Shown here piece by piece: positions 11,063 through 22,230 of a DNA stretch of 64,000 nt. Every line of letters starts with the position of its first letter. Positions within the stretch are counted from its first letter, which is position 1. The notes under the pieces are model-generated. The model saw only the letters and a list, made by a program, of their open reading frames with translations. It was not told the origin of the DNA and did not search any database. Both the position numbers and the translations under genes were made by a program. The stretch spans positions 992,001 to 1,056,000 of the forward strand of contig JARUPZ010000011.1 in the NCBI GenBank assembly GCA_031213475.1. Direction: 5' to 3'. The DNA is from Nereocystis luetkeana (lineage: Eukaryota > Sar > Phaeophyceae > Laminariales > Laminariaceae).

Positions 11063-12399
11063 TATACCAGGTATGCCAGAGTATACAAATCATTCCCAAA
11101 TTCCGCACTATAACCTAGAGTAGAAAACAAAGTTTGGGACGTAAGACGGAAGATGTATTTTATGGTGCGATGGTTGACAAAAGCTGGTTCTCAGCTTGGT
11201 TTTTGATGAAAAAGTGCTACCAAGGTATTGATATTGTTAAGGTTAATCTTATGGGAGGCGAAACCGGAAAACAGAACTGGCATGCACTTCTGTTTTTCTT
11301 ATGGCCCAGATTCGTGTATCGAGTTTTGTATTTTTCCTCCTCTTACGTACGTTTTATGTGTAAGTATGCCGGGGTTTCATTTGAGTTGGGAGAACATTGG
11401 AGGGAGAAGTTACCGCAATCATATTTGAATTCGGCGGACACACAACAGCAGCACACGGCACCCACGCATCCTGTTTGGTACCCGCCGGGTAACATGGGCC
11501 TTGCTTTCGTAGACTCGAGCTTCCTGGGCTAGGTTGGCTTCCTTCGACCAAGGGTCCCCAAGCTTGGCAGTCTGCTGCAGCATCAACAAGAAGTGCGTTT
11601 TTGACATTCCAGAAAGCATAAGAACACAACGACAACCGCCAAGAAAGAGCATGGTGTGTAGTTTGTTGTTCGCCATCACCGGAGCTTACAATCTCTAGCT
11701 ACCGCTACCTGCCGGGGCACCGCGTCAGAGATACCGAGAGCGTACAGCGGTAGTATAGCGATGAAATGTTAAAGTATTAGACCCGCCGCGTTATGCCTCC
11801 TGTGTGCGGTTCAAAACCAGTTTTGGCCAGCTCTGGGACCGGGCAGAGCTGGTGTCTGGTTTCGTCTGGCCAGGCCATTTCCGATTAAAACAAAGATTGT
11901 GTTTTTGAGATTTCTATTTTTTGGCCATCGATACTATTCGATAAGTAGTCCGATCTGGCACGAAATTCTTCCTGGATCTAATCTCTCTTTAACTCCTGTT
12001 TTGTTTTTCGGTGTGGATTGCATAAGAGTCACACACCCTCAGAGTGAAATTGTGACACTTATGTTTTGTGTTTGCCAGCTGACCCTGAGGCTTTGCTGTT
12101 GTACATGGATGCCAGGATGCCCTTACAGCAGAGTCACGAGGATGTCTATTCAAAGGAATTGACGCGGTAAGATGTAAAAAAGACTTTCTAGCCATGAAAT
12201 CGGAATTGACGCGGTAAGATGTAAAAAATACTTTCTAGCCATGAAATCGTTTAGGGTCGATCTTAACAAGGGCTGTTTTTTTGTTTTTGCTGTGTATTTT
12301 CCCGATTTTTCGGTATTTCTTGTTTTTTTCATCTAGGATAATACCGAAATCTCGGGAAAAAACTGAAAAAAACTGAAAGAGAATCGATCTTGTACACTG
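11063..12399. other. Spacer, no gene recognised
   Basis: It starts with the right member of the 70-bp direct repeat (11071-11141). An open frame at 11134-11532 (plus) has no recognisable motif. A 39-bp segment is repeated in tandem at about 12157-12248 (GGAATTGACGCGGTAAGATG with CTTTCTAGCCATGAAATCG). The rest is unremarkable. Confidence 0.45.
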
Positions 12400-12865
12400 T
12401 CTATTAATTGGATTTGTTCGGACGTACGAGTGATTCCACAGACTGAACCGGAAAGCATTTGAACATTAGATATTTCGTTCTGCTGTCATAGCAAATGGAA
12501 TCGTCCGGACTTAAGGGTTTTGGAGACTCTTTATAATCTGAAATTGTCCTAGCAATTGATTTCACAGAGACTGTCCAATATTTGGAATTCACTGAATAAT
12601 TGATGATTGTGATTCATTGAAAGAATTGGAATTGTCCAAACAAAAAATCTCGGAGACTGCTTATTGATTGGAATTGCGCCGATCAATGATTTTTCAGGCT
12701 ATATATTATCGATTTACACTAATTGGACTTGTCGGAGCAACTGCTTTGGAAGATCGCCCATTACTTATAATTATACCGGCAATTAATTGGGTTTCAAAGC
12801 GATCTACTACTGCTCTGCTGTAATTTAATTGGAATCGTCGCGATTATTAAATTCAAGAGGGCTCT
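12400..12865 (+). repeat. Degenerate minisatellite, unit about 50 bp (plus orientation)
   Basis: Words of the form TTGGAATTGTCC, ATTGGATTTGT, GATTTCACAGAGACTGTC and CTCGGAGACTGC recur about every 45-55 bp. The same unit, reverse-complemented, fills 15690-16110 on the other side of the LINE/SINE cluster. Confidence 0.6.
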
Positions 12866-12932
12866 GTCTGTTTTATTTCAAGTCTGGCAGCTACTTTCGT
12901 AGCACTACAACAGTTGACTTGGTCAGTACACA

Positions 12933-13035
12933 TTTTTTTCTTTTTTTTCTCATCCCATTATTATCTTCGCACATCTTCTTCTCTGTCTCCTTCCAAGTCG
13001 TAACTCAGATCCGGGGTCACATAGCAGGCTCTTCT
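12933..13035 (-). mobile_element. SINE-A fragment (3' part only)
   Basis: A T-rich start (the poly(A) tail on the minus strand) is followed by CTTCGCACATCTTCTTCTC and AACTCAGATCCGGGGTCACA, as at 15214, 19295 and 48121. The match stops at about 13035, where LINE sequence in the opposite orientation begins immediately. Confidence 0.8.
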
Positions 13036-13036
13036 A

Positions 13037-14202
13037 TACCATGCGTCGTACTAGTAAGCTTCAGCCAAGACGAAGCCATTGTAAGGGATTTGGTCCAACT
13101 CAGTGAACCTGGAGTAGTTCGAACAGGGGAAAAGGAACCAAAGGCGTGCGTGCGAAGGGCTGTATGGGGCATGTTGTACGCCGATGATGCAGGAATTGTC
13201 TCGAAGTCGGCTGAAGGGCTCGCGAAAGTGATGACAGTCATAGTGACTGTCTTCAAAGCAGCAGGCCTCACGGTATCGGAAAAGAAGACAGATACGATGC
13301 AATTTCAAACACCAAACCAGACAACCCTCGCACCACCGCTCGTCATCAAAGCGGCAGGCCAGAGGTAAAAGCAAAAGACCCAGTTCTTATACCTAGGCGG
13401 CATTATCCGCGAAAACGCTGCGCTCTCGCTCGAAATCGACCGACGGATCCGCCTCATGCGAGCATGCCTCAAACGGTTCGGCCCGGAGTTGTTTGATAGG
13501 ACGACCGCCCCCCTTAGCCTTAAAGTCCGAATGCTGAAGGCCGAGGTGATTGAGACCCTGCAGTACGGGCGTGTGACGTGGACCCTCAGAGCGGAACACT
13601 TTGCCAAGCTTCGAACGGCTCACCGCCAAGTCCTGTTGCGAGTCATTGGCTTCCAGCGCCGACTTCGCACTGACCATGCCACCCTCTCGTACGCGAAGTC
13701 CCTCAAGATAACACGTTGCGAGAGCATCGAAGCGACCTTTCGTAAACAGCGGATCTTCTTTGCGGGGTGCATGGCACGGCAAAGCATAGAGCGATTACCC
13801 AGTCGGGTAATGTTCGGGACGATAGCTGGTGGGGAAAACCCGAGACCAGGCGGACAATGTAAGACTTGGCATCGATGCATAGTCGAATACGTTAGGGAGT
13901 TCCGAGCCACCGAAGGGTCAACGGAAGTTGCCCCCTTGGTGTTTGGAGTTGAGACCGCGTTGTGGTCCACTGCAGCCAAAAAGGCGAGGAAGTGGTATCG
14001 GGGGATCATTGAAGCAGTCAAACGGTTCATGGTGAGGTGGCACGAGGCTGAGGCTGAGATGAGTAGGCAGCGCCGCGTATCCGCCGTGGATGGTGTCCAA
14101 GGGAATGGGGAGGAGCGGACAGCAGGAGAAGTGGCAGAAAGCCCGACCAAGGGAATGCGGAGAGAGGGGGGAACAGGAGGAGTAGAAGGGAAACTGCGGT
14201 AG
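13037..14202 (+). pseudogene. LINE reverse transcriptase fragment
   Basis: It keeps the YADD box (13177-13188) and the C-terminal half. The RT motif A region is gone through truncation, and a TAA at 13366-13368 breaks the frame shortly after [11 protein letters not shown]. The downstream frame stays open from 13456 to 14202. Confidence 0.85.
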
Positions 14203-14684
14203 ACGAAAGAAAGTAGGAACGAGATGGCAGACAGGGTAGCAAGGCACCAGGCCGACTAGGAAGTAGACATGACCGTGCTACTATTAATAGTGCTACCAAC
14301 CGGTGCAGCTGGTTCGAACGTGGTCTTCCCTTGTCTTCTCTTTTTGTTTTGTGTTGTTCTTTCTTGCGCTGACTCTCCGTGATTTTAATTTTATTTTACT
14401 TCTCATCCTTTTCTGATTGATAGCCGTACAGAAGGAGCCGTCTGGCGTGGTTGGATGACGAACCTGCTCTGCTCGTCTCCTATTGTCTGACGCCAAGGGG
14501 CTGGGCGTAGTTGACGAACGCAGGGTGGAGACGACAGTGTGGGTAGCAAGGTACCAGGCGGATTAGCCGGGGGAACCTGGCTATACTAGTCGTACCACAA
14601 ACTGCTGCCGCCACCTGGAAGATGCTTTGGGCTTTGGTCTGCCTGTTATTTCCCCTTTGTTATTGTTTTCCTTGGTTCTTTGTC

Positions 14685-14789
14685 TTATTTTTTAGAACCC
14701 GAGTCCCGTTTTGAGGACAAACCAGTCAAGTTCGAAGTAGTTTGTCCCCAATTGTCTCCAAAACGAGACTGGAGTCCTAAAAGGGTTAA
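14685..14789. mobile_element. MITE-2 copy (TTAA-type, nested in LINE copy 2)
   Basis: The left arm TTTTTTAGAACCCGAGTCCC and the right arm ACTGGAGTCCTAAAAGGGTTAA match the family seen at 28029 and 47637. The corresponding point in LINE copy 1 (about 10620, CTGTTTAGAAGCAGTGG) and copy 3 (CTGTTTACAAG) lacks it, which gives a direct empty site. Confidence 0.8.
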
Positions 14790-15213
14790 CAAGCAGTGGT
14801 GTTTTTGTCGTTTTTTTCTTTTTTCCAGATCGTTTTTTTTCAAGTGTTGGCCTCCTCGCCTGCGGGGGGGGGCACGACAGATTGTTTCTCTTAGATTTTG
14901 CTTTCATTTTTCTTCTTTTTCTTTTTCGACTTGTCTACCTTGTTTTTGTTTTCTCTTTGGTTGTTTTTTTTCATTTCACTATTTCATAGATTTGGTATGT
15001 CGTGCCTGTCGTATCCAGTATGATGACATGGCTTTGCATTGCCCACTGCAGTGCATGCTGCACACGTGTCAACGGAGTATCTCTGTGGCGTAGCTCAGTG
15101 ACCACCGAACTTGTATCTCTTCTAGGATTGGAGAATCGGCACGGACACTGGTTGTGCTGGATGTCGACGGGTAGAAATAACGGTTTAATGTGAAGAACAC
15201 ACACACAGCCATG

Positions 15214-15565
15214 TTTTTTTTTTTTTTTTTTGTTTGCTCATCCCATTTTTTGTCTTCGCACATCTTCTTCTCTCTCTCCTTCCAACTCGTAACTCAGATT
15301 TGGAGTCACATAGCAGGCTCTTCTCCCCCCTTCCCGCTTCGGTACGTGCCTTCATTTTTATCGCGGGAAGATTTCAACCTTTTCTTCCCTCGTCGACTCG
15401 CATCGAATTGTGCCTACCCACGCTGCAAGGCGCTCTCAACAATGGAATCCTTTTTTATTTATATTTTTGCAAATAAAGTCAAAGTCCGACCCACCTGGGG
15501 CTCGAACCCAGGACTCAAACAAGTAGAATTCGAGGTTAGCCACTTGAACCACCGGGGCGACCGGC
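15214..15565 (-). mobile_element. SINE-A, full length (tRNA-derived)
   Basis: Read on the minus strand it starts GCCGGTCGCCCCGGTGG. It has an A-box-like GGTTCAAGTGG (15540-15550) and a B-box GGGTTCGAGCCC (15498-15509), then a body of about 250 bp and a long A tail (T run from 15214). The promoter spacing is that of a tRNA-like RNA polymerase III head. A near-identical full copy lies at 19295-19635. Confidence 0.88.
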
Positions 15566-15689
15566 TTGTGGGCAGTGCCTTTTATCGAGTAATTTAGTTC
15601 TTGGGCGTCATCTTAAATGAATTTGTGGGAACAATTACAACTTCTTACCAATCGGCGAACTCGGTTTGGGCAAGCCCATTAGTTCACAG

Positions 15690-16110
15690 CAGCACCCGAA
15701 ATCAATACTGTCGAAATAAAAACATTCAAGAAGCAGGAGCCAAAATCAATTGTTCAGACAAATCCAATTATTAGACAGCTCCCGAAATCAGTTGTCTGGG
15801 TAATTTTATTTTGACACCCCAACTAGATTGTCCTGAAAATGACTATTCTTGGACAAAGAGCCGAAATCAATTTGCTGGATAATTGCAATCAATTTGCAGT
15901 TTCCGCAATTAATCGTTCGAAATATTCCAATTCATATAGACAACACTCGAAATCTGTTGCTCCCACAATTCCTCCCTCAAAGTTCTATGAAATGGCCTTC
16001 TCGGGGTCAATCATCTGGACAACCTATTCGTGGGCAATCGCCGCATACAATCGTCTGGCCAATGCCATTTAGTGTGGGCAATCGTCGAAATCGATTGCCT
16101 GGACAATTCC
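15690..16110 (-). repeat. Degenerate minisatellite, unit about 50 bp (minus orientation)
   Basis: This is the reverse complement of the repeat at 12400-12865. On the minus strand it reads CTGTCTAATAATTGGATTTG and GGGAGCTGTCTA with AATTGATTTCGG blocks. The two arrays bracket LINE copy 2 and its SINEs. Confidence 0.55.
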
Positions 16111-16130
16111 AACCAAAAGACGGTCGCTAG

Positions 16131-16233
16131 AACCTTTTAGGACTGCAGTCTTGTTTTGGGGACATTGGGGACAAATTTCTTGGAATTTGAGTGCCTTGTC
16201 CCCAAAACCGGACAGGATTTCTAAAGGGGTTAA
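16131..16233. mobile_element. MITE-2 copy (diverged)
   Basis: It starts AACCTTTTAGGACTGCAGTC, has GTTTTGGGGAC on the left and TTGTCCCCAAAAC on the right, and ends TAAAGGGGTTAAG. The layout is as in the copy at 28029. Confidence 0.75.
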
Positions 16234-17031
16234 GACACGTCAAATCAACAGGCAGCCTCGTGATTCCATTGTGGACACAATTCATTAAAAATATACTTTT
16301 GAATCAGGAATTGTCTATAATACGAGTAGGGTATTTTATATACAAAATATTATATTGGCACGTCTGTTCGTCTATTATTCCGACGTCTGTATATCATTGA
16401 TAATCTACGAGTACGGTATGATATGATTGTCGGCATGACAAACAACCATACCAGGTAGTAGAGCACGTCTACTTACTTGTGGTATATTAGTAGGATGGAC
16501 ATCCGACCATGTGCAGCATAAGCTTTCGCGTTGATGGATTGAAACACGATATTGAAAGAATAAATCTCCGGATACGATGGAAACATATACACCAAGTCTA
16601 TCTAACTTTTATGTCTACTTATTTTCATGTTTTATCTCACGCATCTACACGCATCTACACGATACTCTGTGTTGTTTTTGCTCCCTCCTACATCTTTAAT
16701 ATATATATACGTTACTTCTACTCTTGAAGCCCAACGCGCACCCAAGCTCCATAGGAGACTGGAATATGAAGCCTACTGACTGGCCTACTGGCACATAATC
16801 TCACCAAGGGGCAAAGTAGAAACGTATCAGGGTCATCACACCAGACATAGATAAATAGTCTCCTTTTTGCTTCCCTGGTGTCCGCAGTGGTGGAGTGCGT
16901 TTGTATGCTTGTTTTTTTTTTTTTTGCCTCTGTTTTTTACTTGAGGTATTTCTTCCACTCCAGAGTTATTGGAGCCTGTCCTGCGACCACGGACTGCATT
17001 GAATTGTGAGTTAATGTTAGAACAACAACAA

Positions 17032-17062
<31 letters not shown>

Positions 17063-17282
17063 GTCAGCCCGACGCGCTCACTCTTCCACCACTCTCCAGC
17101 ACCCACGCTTTCAAGATGGCCCTTTTCGAATAACCACTGATTTTTCCGTCCTTGATAACAACGCACCCGACGCCCCCGGTGGCATGGTAGGTGGTCCGCG
17201 TGCTCATCAAGATCAATTTCTGTGGGTTCAACCCTCACCGAGTGCATGTTCTTTGGGGCATTTTCTTTCATACAAAATTGAT
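16234..17282. other. Spacer with a diverged N-element tail and a TA microsatellite
   Basis: No gene is recognised. At about 16935-17030 a TGCGACCACGGACT block, then GTTAATGTTAGAACAACAAC, resembles the 3' end of the N element (54666-55884). A TA microsatellite occupies about 17035-17062. Confidence 0.5.
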
Positions 17283-17391
17283 TATTTCGGGGGGCCATAG
17301 TTAACAGGACCAAAAATTGTCGGTAAAAATGGTTAAACATATAGGTTTTTATGTGTACCATAGGTCCTGTTAACTATGGTCCCCCGTAATA
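17283..17391. mobile_element. MITE-1 copy 3
   Basis: TATTTCGGGGGGCCATAG pairs with CTATGGTCCCCCGTAATA, and TAACAGGACC pairs with GGTCCTGTTA. It is the same length (109 bp) as copy 1, with an almost identical core. Confidence 0.85.
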
Positions 17392-17619
17392 GCTGAAAGC
17401 ACGAGAGCGTGAGCTGGTTACATTCGATGAAAATCGACGAGGAGCAGTGGGAAGGCTGAAGCCTATGCGCGACAAAGAATGAGAAGGCACGTACCGAGGG
17501 GGAGAAGGGTAGACACCTGTGACCACGGCTTGTCCTGAAGCTCGTTGAGGGTAAAACCTCCCACGAGTTAGGCCGGAAAGTAAAAGTAATGAAAAATTAA
17601 CAAAAAAAACGAAAAAACA
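17392..17619 (+). mobile_element. SINE-B fragment (3' part)
   Basis: It shares AAAGCACGAGAGCGTGAG, GAAAATCGACGA, AGCAGTGGGAA, GGCACGTACCG and AGACACCTGTGACCACGGCT in order with the reverse complement of 50977-51290, and ends in an A-rich tail. It abuts MITE-1 copy 3 exactly, so its tRNA-like head is missing. Confidence 0.75.
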
Positions 17620-18201
17620 GGCTGTAGCTCAAGCTGGGTGCCATCATCCATCTGCGAGTGAGAATCTCTTGACGAGATGCATAATAATATAATAATCATA
17701 ATAATTACCCTTATTCGCTCAGACGAAAGTAGAACCAGTTGCACGGTAATCAAACGAACATCGGCATCGTGACGTAGTGTTGCACGGTATTTTGACAAGC
17801 ATCGGCACCGTGACGTAGGGTGGGCAGGCGTATCACACTACTCTGTACCTGGTACAGCGGTATTGATAACATTCAGTATTTCCCCCAAAATACCAGGAAC
17901 CTAAAATCAGGGCTTGTTAGCCTCCCTGTGCGTCCAAAACACTCAAACAATCTGTCCAGGTTGCGAAAAACCCAATCCACTCGGAAATCGACTCTCTTAT
18001 TTTCGCATGCTGTGTAGACCAACTGTTACAGGAAAATATTTTTGGCTCCAGGAACTGAGTTTTCAGGCCAAATATACAAGTTTCCCCCGGCGGTTAAGCC
18101 ACAAACACCGGTAGTTGACTCCTCAGAACAATTCCCATATGTTTTTGAGATTCCACAAAAAAAAATAGTTTCTTCCCGAGGCTCCAGAGTCCTATCACGA
18201 G
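17620..18201. other. Spacer, nothing recognised
   Basis: Short overlapping open frames only. A GCATCGGCACCGTGACGTAG-like block is repeated at about 17760 and 17798. Confidence 0.4.
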
Positions 18202-18326
18202 ATTACGAGGGACCATAAAAGGTAAATAAGAACAAATATTGTCATAGTATAAACGTGGGGAAATGTACTGAAGTATAGGTTTTTTGTGCATGCCGTAGGT
18301 CCTTTATACCAAGGTCGCCCGCAGTA
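18202..18326. mobile_element. MITE-1 copy 4 (old, degenerate)
   Basis: ATTACGAGGGACCATA at the left and GGTCGCCCGCAGTAG at the right enclose a core with ACAAATATTGTCATAG and GTATAGGTTTTTTGTG, as in the other copies. The TIRs pair only in part. Confidence 0.65.
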
Positions 18327-19294
18327 GTTTAGTTCTTCGAGCGGCCAGTCAGTTTTTCTTGAGGGTCAAAAATATCAGGCAATAAAGGAAGGCTGTTTAT
18401 CGTAACCGAGGCCAGAAATAGCTAAAATTCGAAGGTTTCTCGAGATTAATCATGATGTCCTCAGACATGGCAATATGCACGAACAGTAGTCCAACTACAG
18501 TACGACGACTCTGGAGAAACGAAAATCTGCTCAAGAAAGCTCTCGGAACATATCTTGGGGAGTCTATCGGTGTTTTTGACAGCAGTGCCGTCGGGTAGAC
18601 AATATTCGCGGGTTTTTGAAGAAAAAAAAAAAAAAACTGAGAGCCCTTCAAACATTTCCCATTATATGGTTGGTCTAGAAATGAAGTAAAACCCGTATTC
18701 TTAAAATATAGCCTTCGTTCTGGGAGCACCCCAAATCCAGCAATAGGCATCAAGTAGCCAGCATCATGCCCCTGAATTGACGTGCCAGCCTCGGAGCGGT
18801 TGACCTAATGTTTGTCCGTACAACGTTGTTCCAGTTAGGGTTAACATTAATATATATGTAGACAGATTTTCAGTAATCTTGAAAACCAATTTGTCAGCTT
18901 TTTGGTCATTGACCCTGCTACTACATACAATAACAATCGCCTACCACCACGTGAACGGGAAACAAAGCATCATTTACGAATCTCGAGAAAATAACACCAG
19001 TACAAGTATGTGAGTATCACACACATGGTTTCCCCACCGGTACTCGGCACCTGCGGAAACAGCAGGGGGAAGGGAGGAAGTTTTACCTCGCTCATCGCCG
19101 AAATCTATAGGACACTGACGGGACGGAGCCCACCCGACTTCACCGACAAGGCATATCGTCAAGTCCCCACAGCATATCAGTCTCCGATGCTTCTGTACTG
19201 CCTATAATACCTGGAATATGTGAAAGCCCGTTCGACTGCCTATGCTAGAGTACACCTTGCGTGGTTCTTCACCCCTACTTTGCTGTTTTCCTTG
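18327..19294. other. Spacer, nothing recognised
   Basis: No gene or shared repeat is seen. An A run of 15 lies near 18626. Confidence 0.35.
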
Positions 19295-19635
19295 TTTTTT
19301 TTTTTTTTTTTTTCTCATCCCATTCATTATCTTCGCACATCTTATCCTCTCTCTCCTTTCCACTCGTAACTCAGATCCGGGGTCACATAGCAGGCTCTTC
19401 TCCCCCCTTCCCGCCACGGTACGTGCCTTCATTTTTATCGCGAGAAGATTTCAGCCTTTTCTTCCCTCGTCGACTCGCATCGCATTGTGCCTACCCACGC
19501 TGCAAGGCGCTCTCAACAATTGAATCATTTTTTGTTTTTGCAAATAAAATCAAAGTCCGACCCACATGGGGCTCGAACCCAGGACTCAAACAAGTGGAAT
19601 TCGAGGTTAACCACTTGAACCACCCGGGCGACCGG
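19295..19635 (-). mobile_element. SINE-A, full length
   Basis: Same structure as 15214-15565. The minus-strand tRNA-like head has an A-box-like GGTTCAAGTGG (19611-19621) and a B-box GGGTTCGAGCCC (19569-19580), followed by the shared body and an A tail of about 20. The two copies end at the same base (CCGGC), which fixes the 5' end of the family. Confidence 0.88.
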
Positions 19636-21433
19636 CATGAAAACAAACAAATTGCAACATTTGTTTTGCAGGGCGCACAGCTTGTATACGTGCGCATAGT
19701 GGAATGTGAGCGAAATTCCACTACGACGCAATCCGCTACCAACCATCATGCCATCAACCATGAATCTACCAAGTGCTAAATGTGTCGTCGCGTCGCCGCT
19801 AAAGGGAGCCTGCTCTATGACCCTCGGCGGTCAACCATGCGGGCTCTTCCCCATTTCCCTTCCCCCTCTTTGGTCCCTTCCCCCCCGTGGCCATTCTTGG
19901 AACTGAGCCCCCCTGTTTCACCGCCGGGGGGCTCGTTTCCGCCTTGACGCCTTCCCCACCTGATTCATCAGGCGGTCCTCCTTCGACGTATGCTCAACAC
20001 CGATGGTGTGGTTGCGCCGATGATAATTCCCTACTCCTCGTGCTGTCTCAAGTGTTCTCGCGGGGGGCGTCCCATGCCGGTGAAGCACGCGCTCGGGCTC
20101 AGGTGCGCCCTCTGGTAAGTTCTCTGACCCTCACCTGGGCGTCTGTCCCCCAACAGTGGTTTATCAGCGAGCTTAGAGGAAAAATCCGCTCGTTCTCACA
20201 ATGAAGCTAGTTATTCTGCATCGTCTTCGTGTGATACTCACACATACATCTCGACTCGCTCGGGTGTCTCCTTTGGCACATCTACTTTGGCGTTCGGGGT
20301 AACAATGAGTTCTGCATTACCGTGCAACCTTTGTTTGTGCATCATCCTCGTGTTGTTCTCCAGCTTCACATTCACCTCCCCTCTGTCACTCGCTCTCGTT
20401 TTCAGGTGCAATCGCCGATAATTTCCCGCCCGGCGTTCTGCTGGCACGAAGGTGACATAACTGTACTGACCTGCAAACTGCTTGTTCGAAACCTCCCCCG
20501 GGAACAGTCGCCCCAAAAGGATACTGCTTCTGCTGCTGCTGCGGTTGTAGCACGCGCTGAGACCACTGCTGCTGCTGCGGTTGTAGCACGCGCTGAGACC
20601 ACTGCTGCTACCATTGCTGCTCCTGGTCGTGGCACTATTTCAGAGTAGCTGCCGTCGCTCGACGAGCTGCTGCTGGAATTTCTGATATTCGTGAAACCGT
20701 TGGTAAAGCCACTGCTGCTGCTGCCGCCGCTACTGCCTCCGTCGATGTCGTCTCCGCGCTGACCAGGAGCGACCATGAATTGCACCAACAACCTCGCACC
20801 GCGGATAGCCTTGACCAAATTGCTCGCATCACGGGTATCGGATCTTGAATGTGAGGAGTGCGGTTGTCTCACTTCCACTTCTAGCCAAACCAAGTATCTC
20901 ACCCAGCATGCTCTAACCAGCGAGAAATTCCAATTGGAAAAGCACTCTAGACTAGGGTGTCTAGAGCTGGTGTGGTAGGCGTGAATGCGATGGGTCCATG
21001 GGTCCGCCCTCGTTGTAGCAAGATGCACGGGAAATATAAACGCATGAAGTCGAATACAGAAATATCTACATATAATTCCAAGCATGAAGTGTCCTCATAG
21101 CTGCACCCCCCGGACACATATGAACCGGGAGAAATAGTCCAGTTTGTTGTCTCTGCGTTCATCAAATGGTTTCGCACAACTATCGCGCACATATCGTACT
21201 CCCAACAGTGACGAGGAAAACAAATATCGGCCGCTATAGACTGGATATTGCAAGATACGAGGTATGCATGTGATGAGCACACACATATGTCATGCCTCGT
21301 GGGTAGATATACCGGGCGAGCAGGAGCCACGCCTGCCCTGCCTCACCCCCAGAACTATACGAGGTATGCGACATGGTAGGGGAAGTACACGGGGGGTTCT
21401 GGTACGCAAGCACCTTCAACGTAGCAGTACGTA
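19636..21433. other. Spacer with CTG/CAG-rich low-complexity tract
   Basis: A 39-bp unit containing GCTGCTGCTGCGGTTGTAGC and CACGCGCTGAGACCACT is tandemly repeated at about 20529-20610, and further CTG runs extend to 20740. Minus-strand reading gives Q-rich peptide (QPQQQQWSQRV repeated) like the linker of a copia Gag. No protease, RT or zinc knuckle could be confirmed, so I do not call a gene. Confidence 0.4.
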
Positions 21434-22230
21434 TGGGCCCATTTTTTAACGACACACGTTTTGCATGATACTCCGCCAAAAACGTTTTCGTTTGATTTGA
21501 TTTGCATCTGATTGGTCGAAAAATAAACAACCACGCAGGTGTTTAGCCTTTTTGATTCGAATGTAACAATAACATAAAACAATTCGACAATACTTCGTTT
21601 TGGGCTTCTTTTTCTCTTCGAGGTATTCAAATCGCGGAGTTTGGAGTTTGTCCAACTCGACGCGGCATGTATGTTTGTGAAACTAAAGCAAGCCGCGCAA
21701 ACTTGAGATGTGTCGTCGCCAGCTTCACAGGTGAGATCCACCATATCTGAGAGACAGGGCCACCGGAGCAGCCGCCGCGCGAGATCCGGCGGCCCCTAGC
21801 AGAGAGTAGACCATATGCCACGCCTACAAAAGCTAGGAGGCCGTCGAAAACCAAGTTTGTCATCCGTCTTTGCATCGCAAACCAAACGAGCAACGACCAG
21901 GTCACGACTTCGCTCAGACGTTTGATCGCGGCATCCACGTCGCTGCTGCCTGCGTGGGGCTTCGGGTTGCGCCAGCCACCCGAGACGCCCAAAGAGCGAT
22001 AGCCGCTTCAACGGTGCCGGCAGAAACCATCGGCCGCTGATCGCGGCGCACCGTCGAGGACTCGGGCCGTCGCTCGCCTCGTGGGCTGCCCTCGGATGTC
22101 GTTGACTCTTGTGCGTTCGTATCCGATTCTTGTTTGTTTTCCGCTATTCCTCGATAGGACCCTAAGGCAATCAAATCCATGTTTTTGTCCTGTTTGATCA
22201 TCTTGAAAGGTTTCTCGTTAAGACGGGCCT
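21434..22230 (-). mobile_element. T element copy 2: TIR element of about 797 bp
   Basis: The inner end at 22230 carries the T-element terminus (AGGCCCGTCTTAACGAGAAA on the minus strand). The other end starts TGGGCCCATTTTTTAACGAC, a degraded partner. The core shares RGERRPxS, RRxQRP and SPTQxAA-like stretches and long nucleotide blocks with copy 1 (6386-7126), in the opposite orientation. No transposase is seen. Confidence 0.65.

Larger units (their letters stand above)
13037..15208 (+). mobile_element. LINE copy 2 (5'-truncated, fused to a SINE-A fragment)
   Basis: It begins inside the RT region (GTCGTACTAGTAAGC) and matches LINE copy 1 almost base for base to the 3' end at about 15208. Within it the MITE-2 at 14685-14789 fills a site that is empty in copy 1. 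The 343-bp insertion of copy 1 is absent, and TTAATA is added at 14285 relative to copy 1. SINE-A copy 15214-15565 follows almost directly. Confidence 0.87.

Noticed and set aside
20238..21085. Possible copia Gag on the minus strand (Q-rich linker, cysteine-containing stretch)
   Set aside because: The Q-rich reading comes from CTG-type microsatellite; the CCHC spacing is wrong and no protease or RT fragment is nearby.
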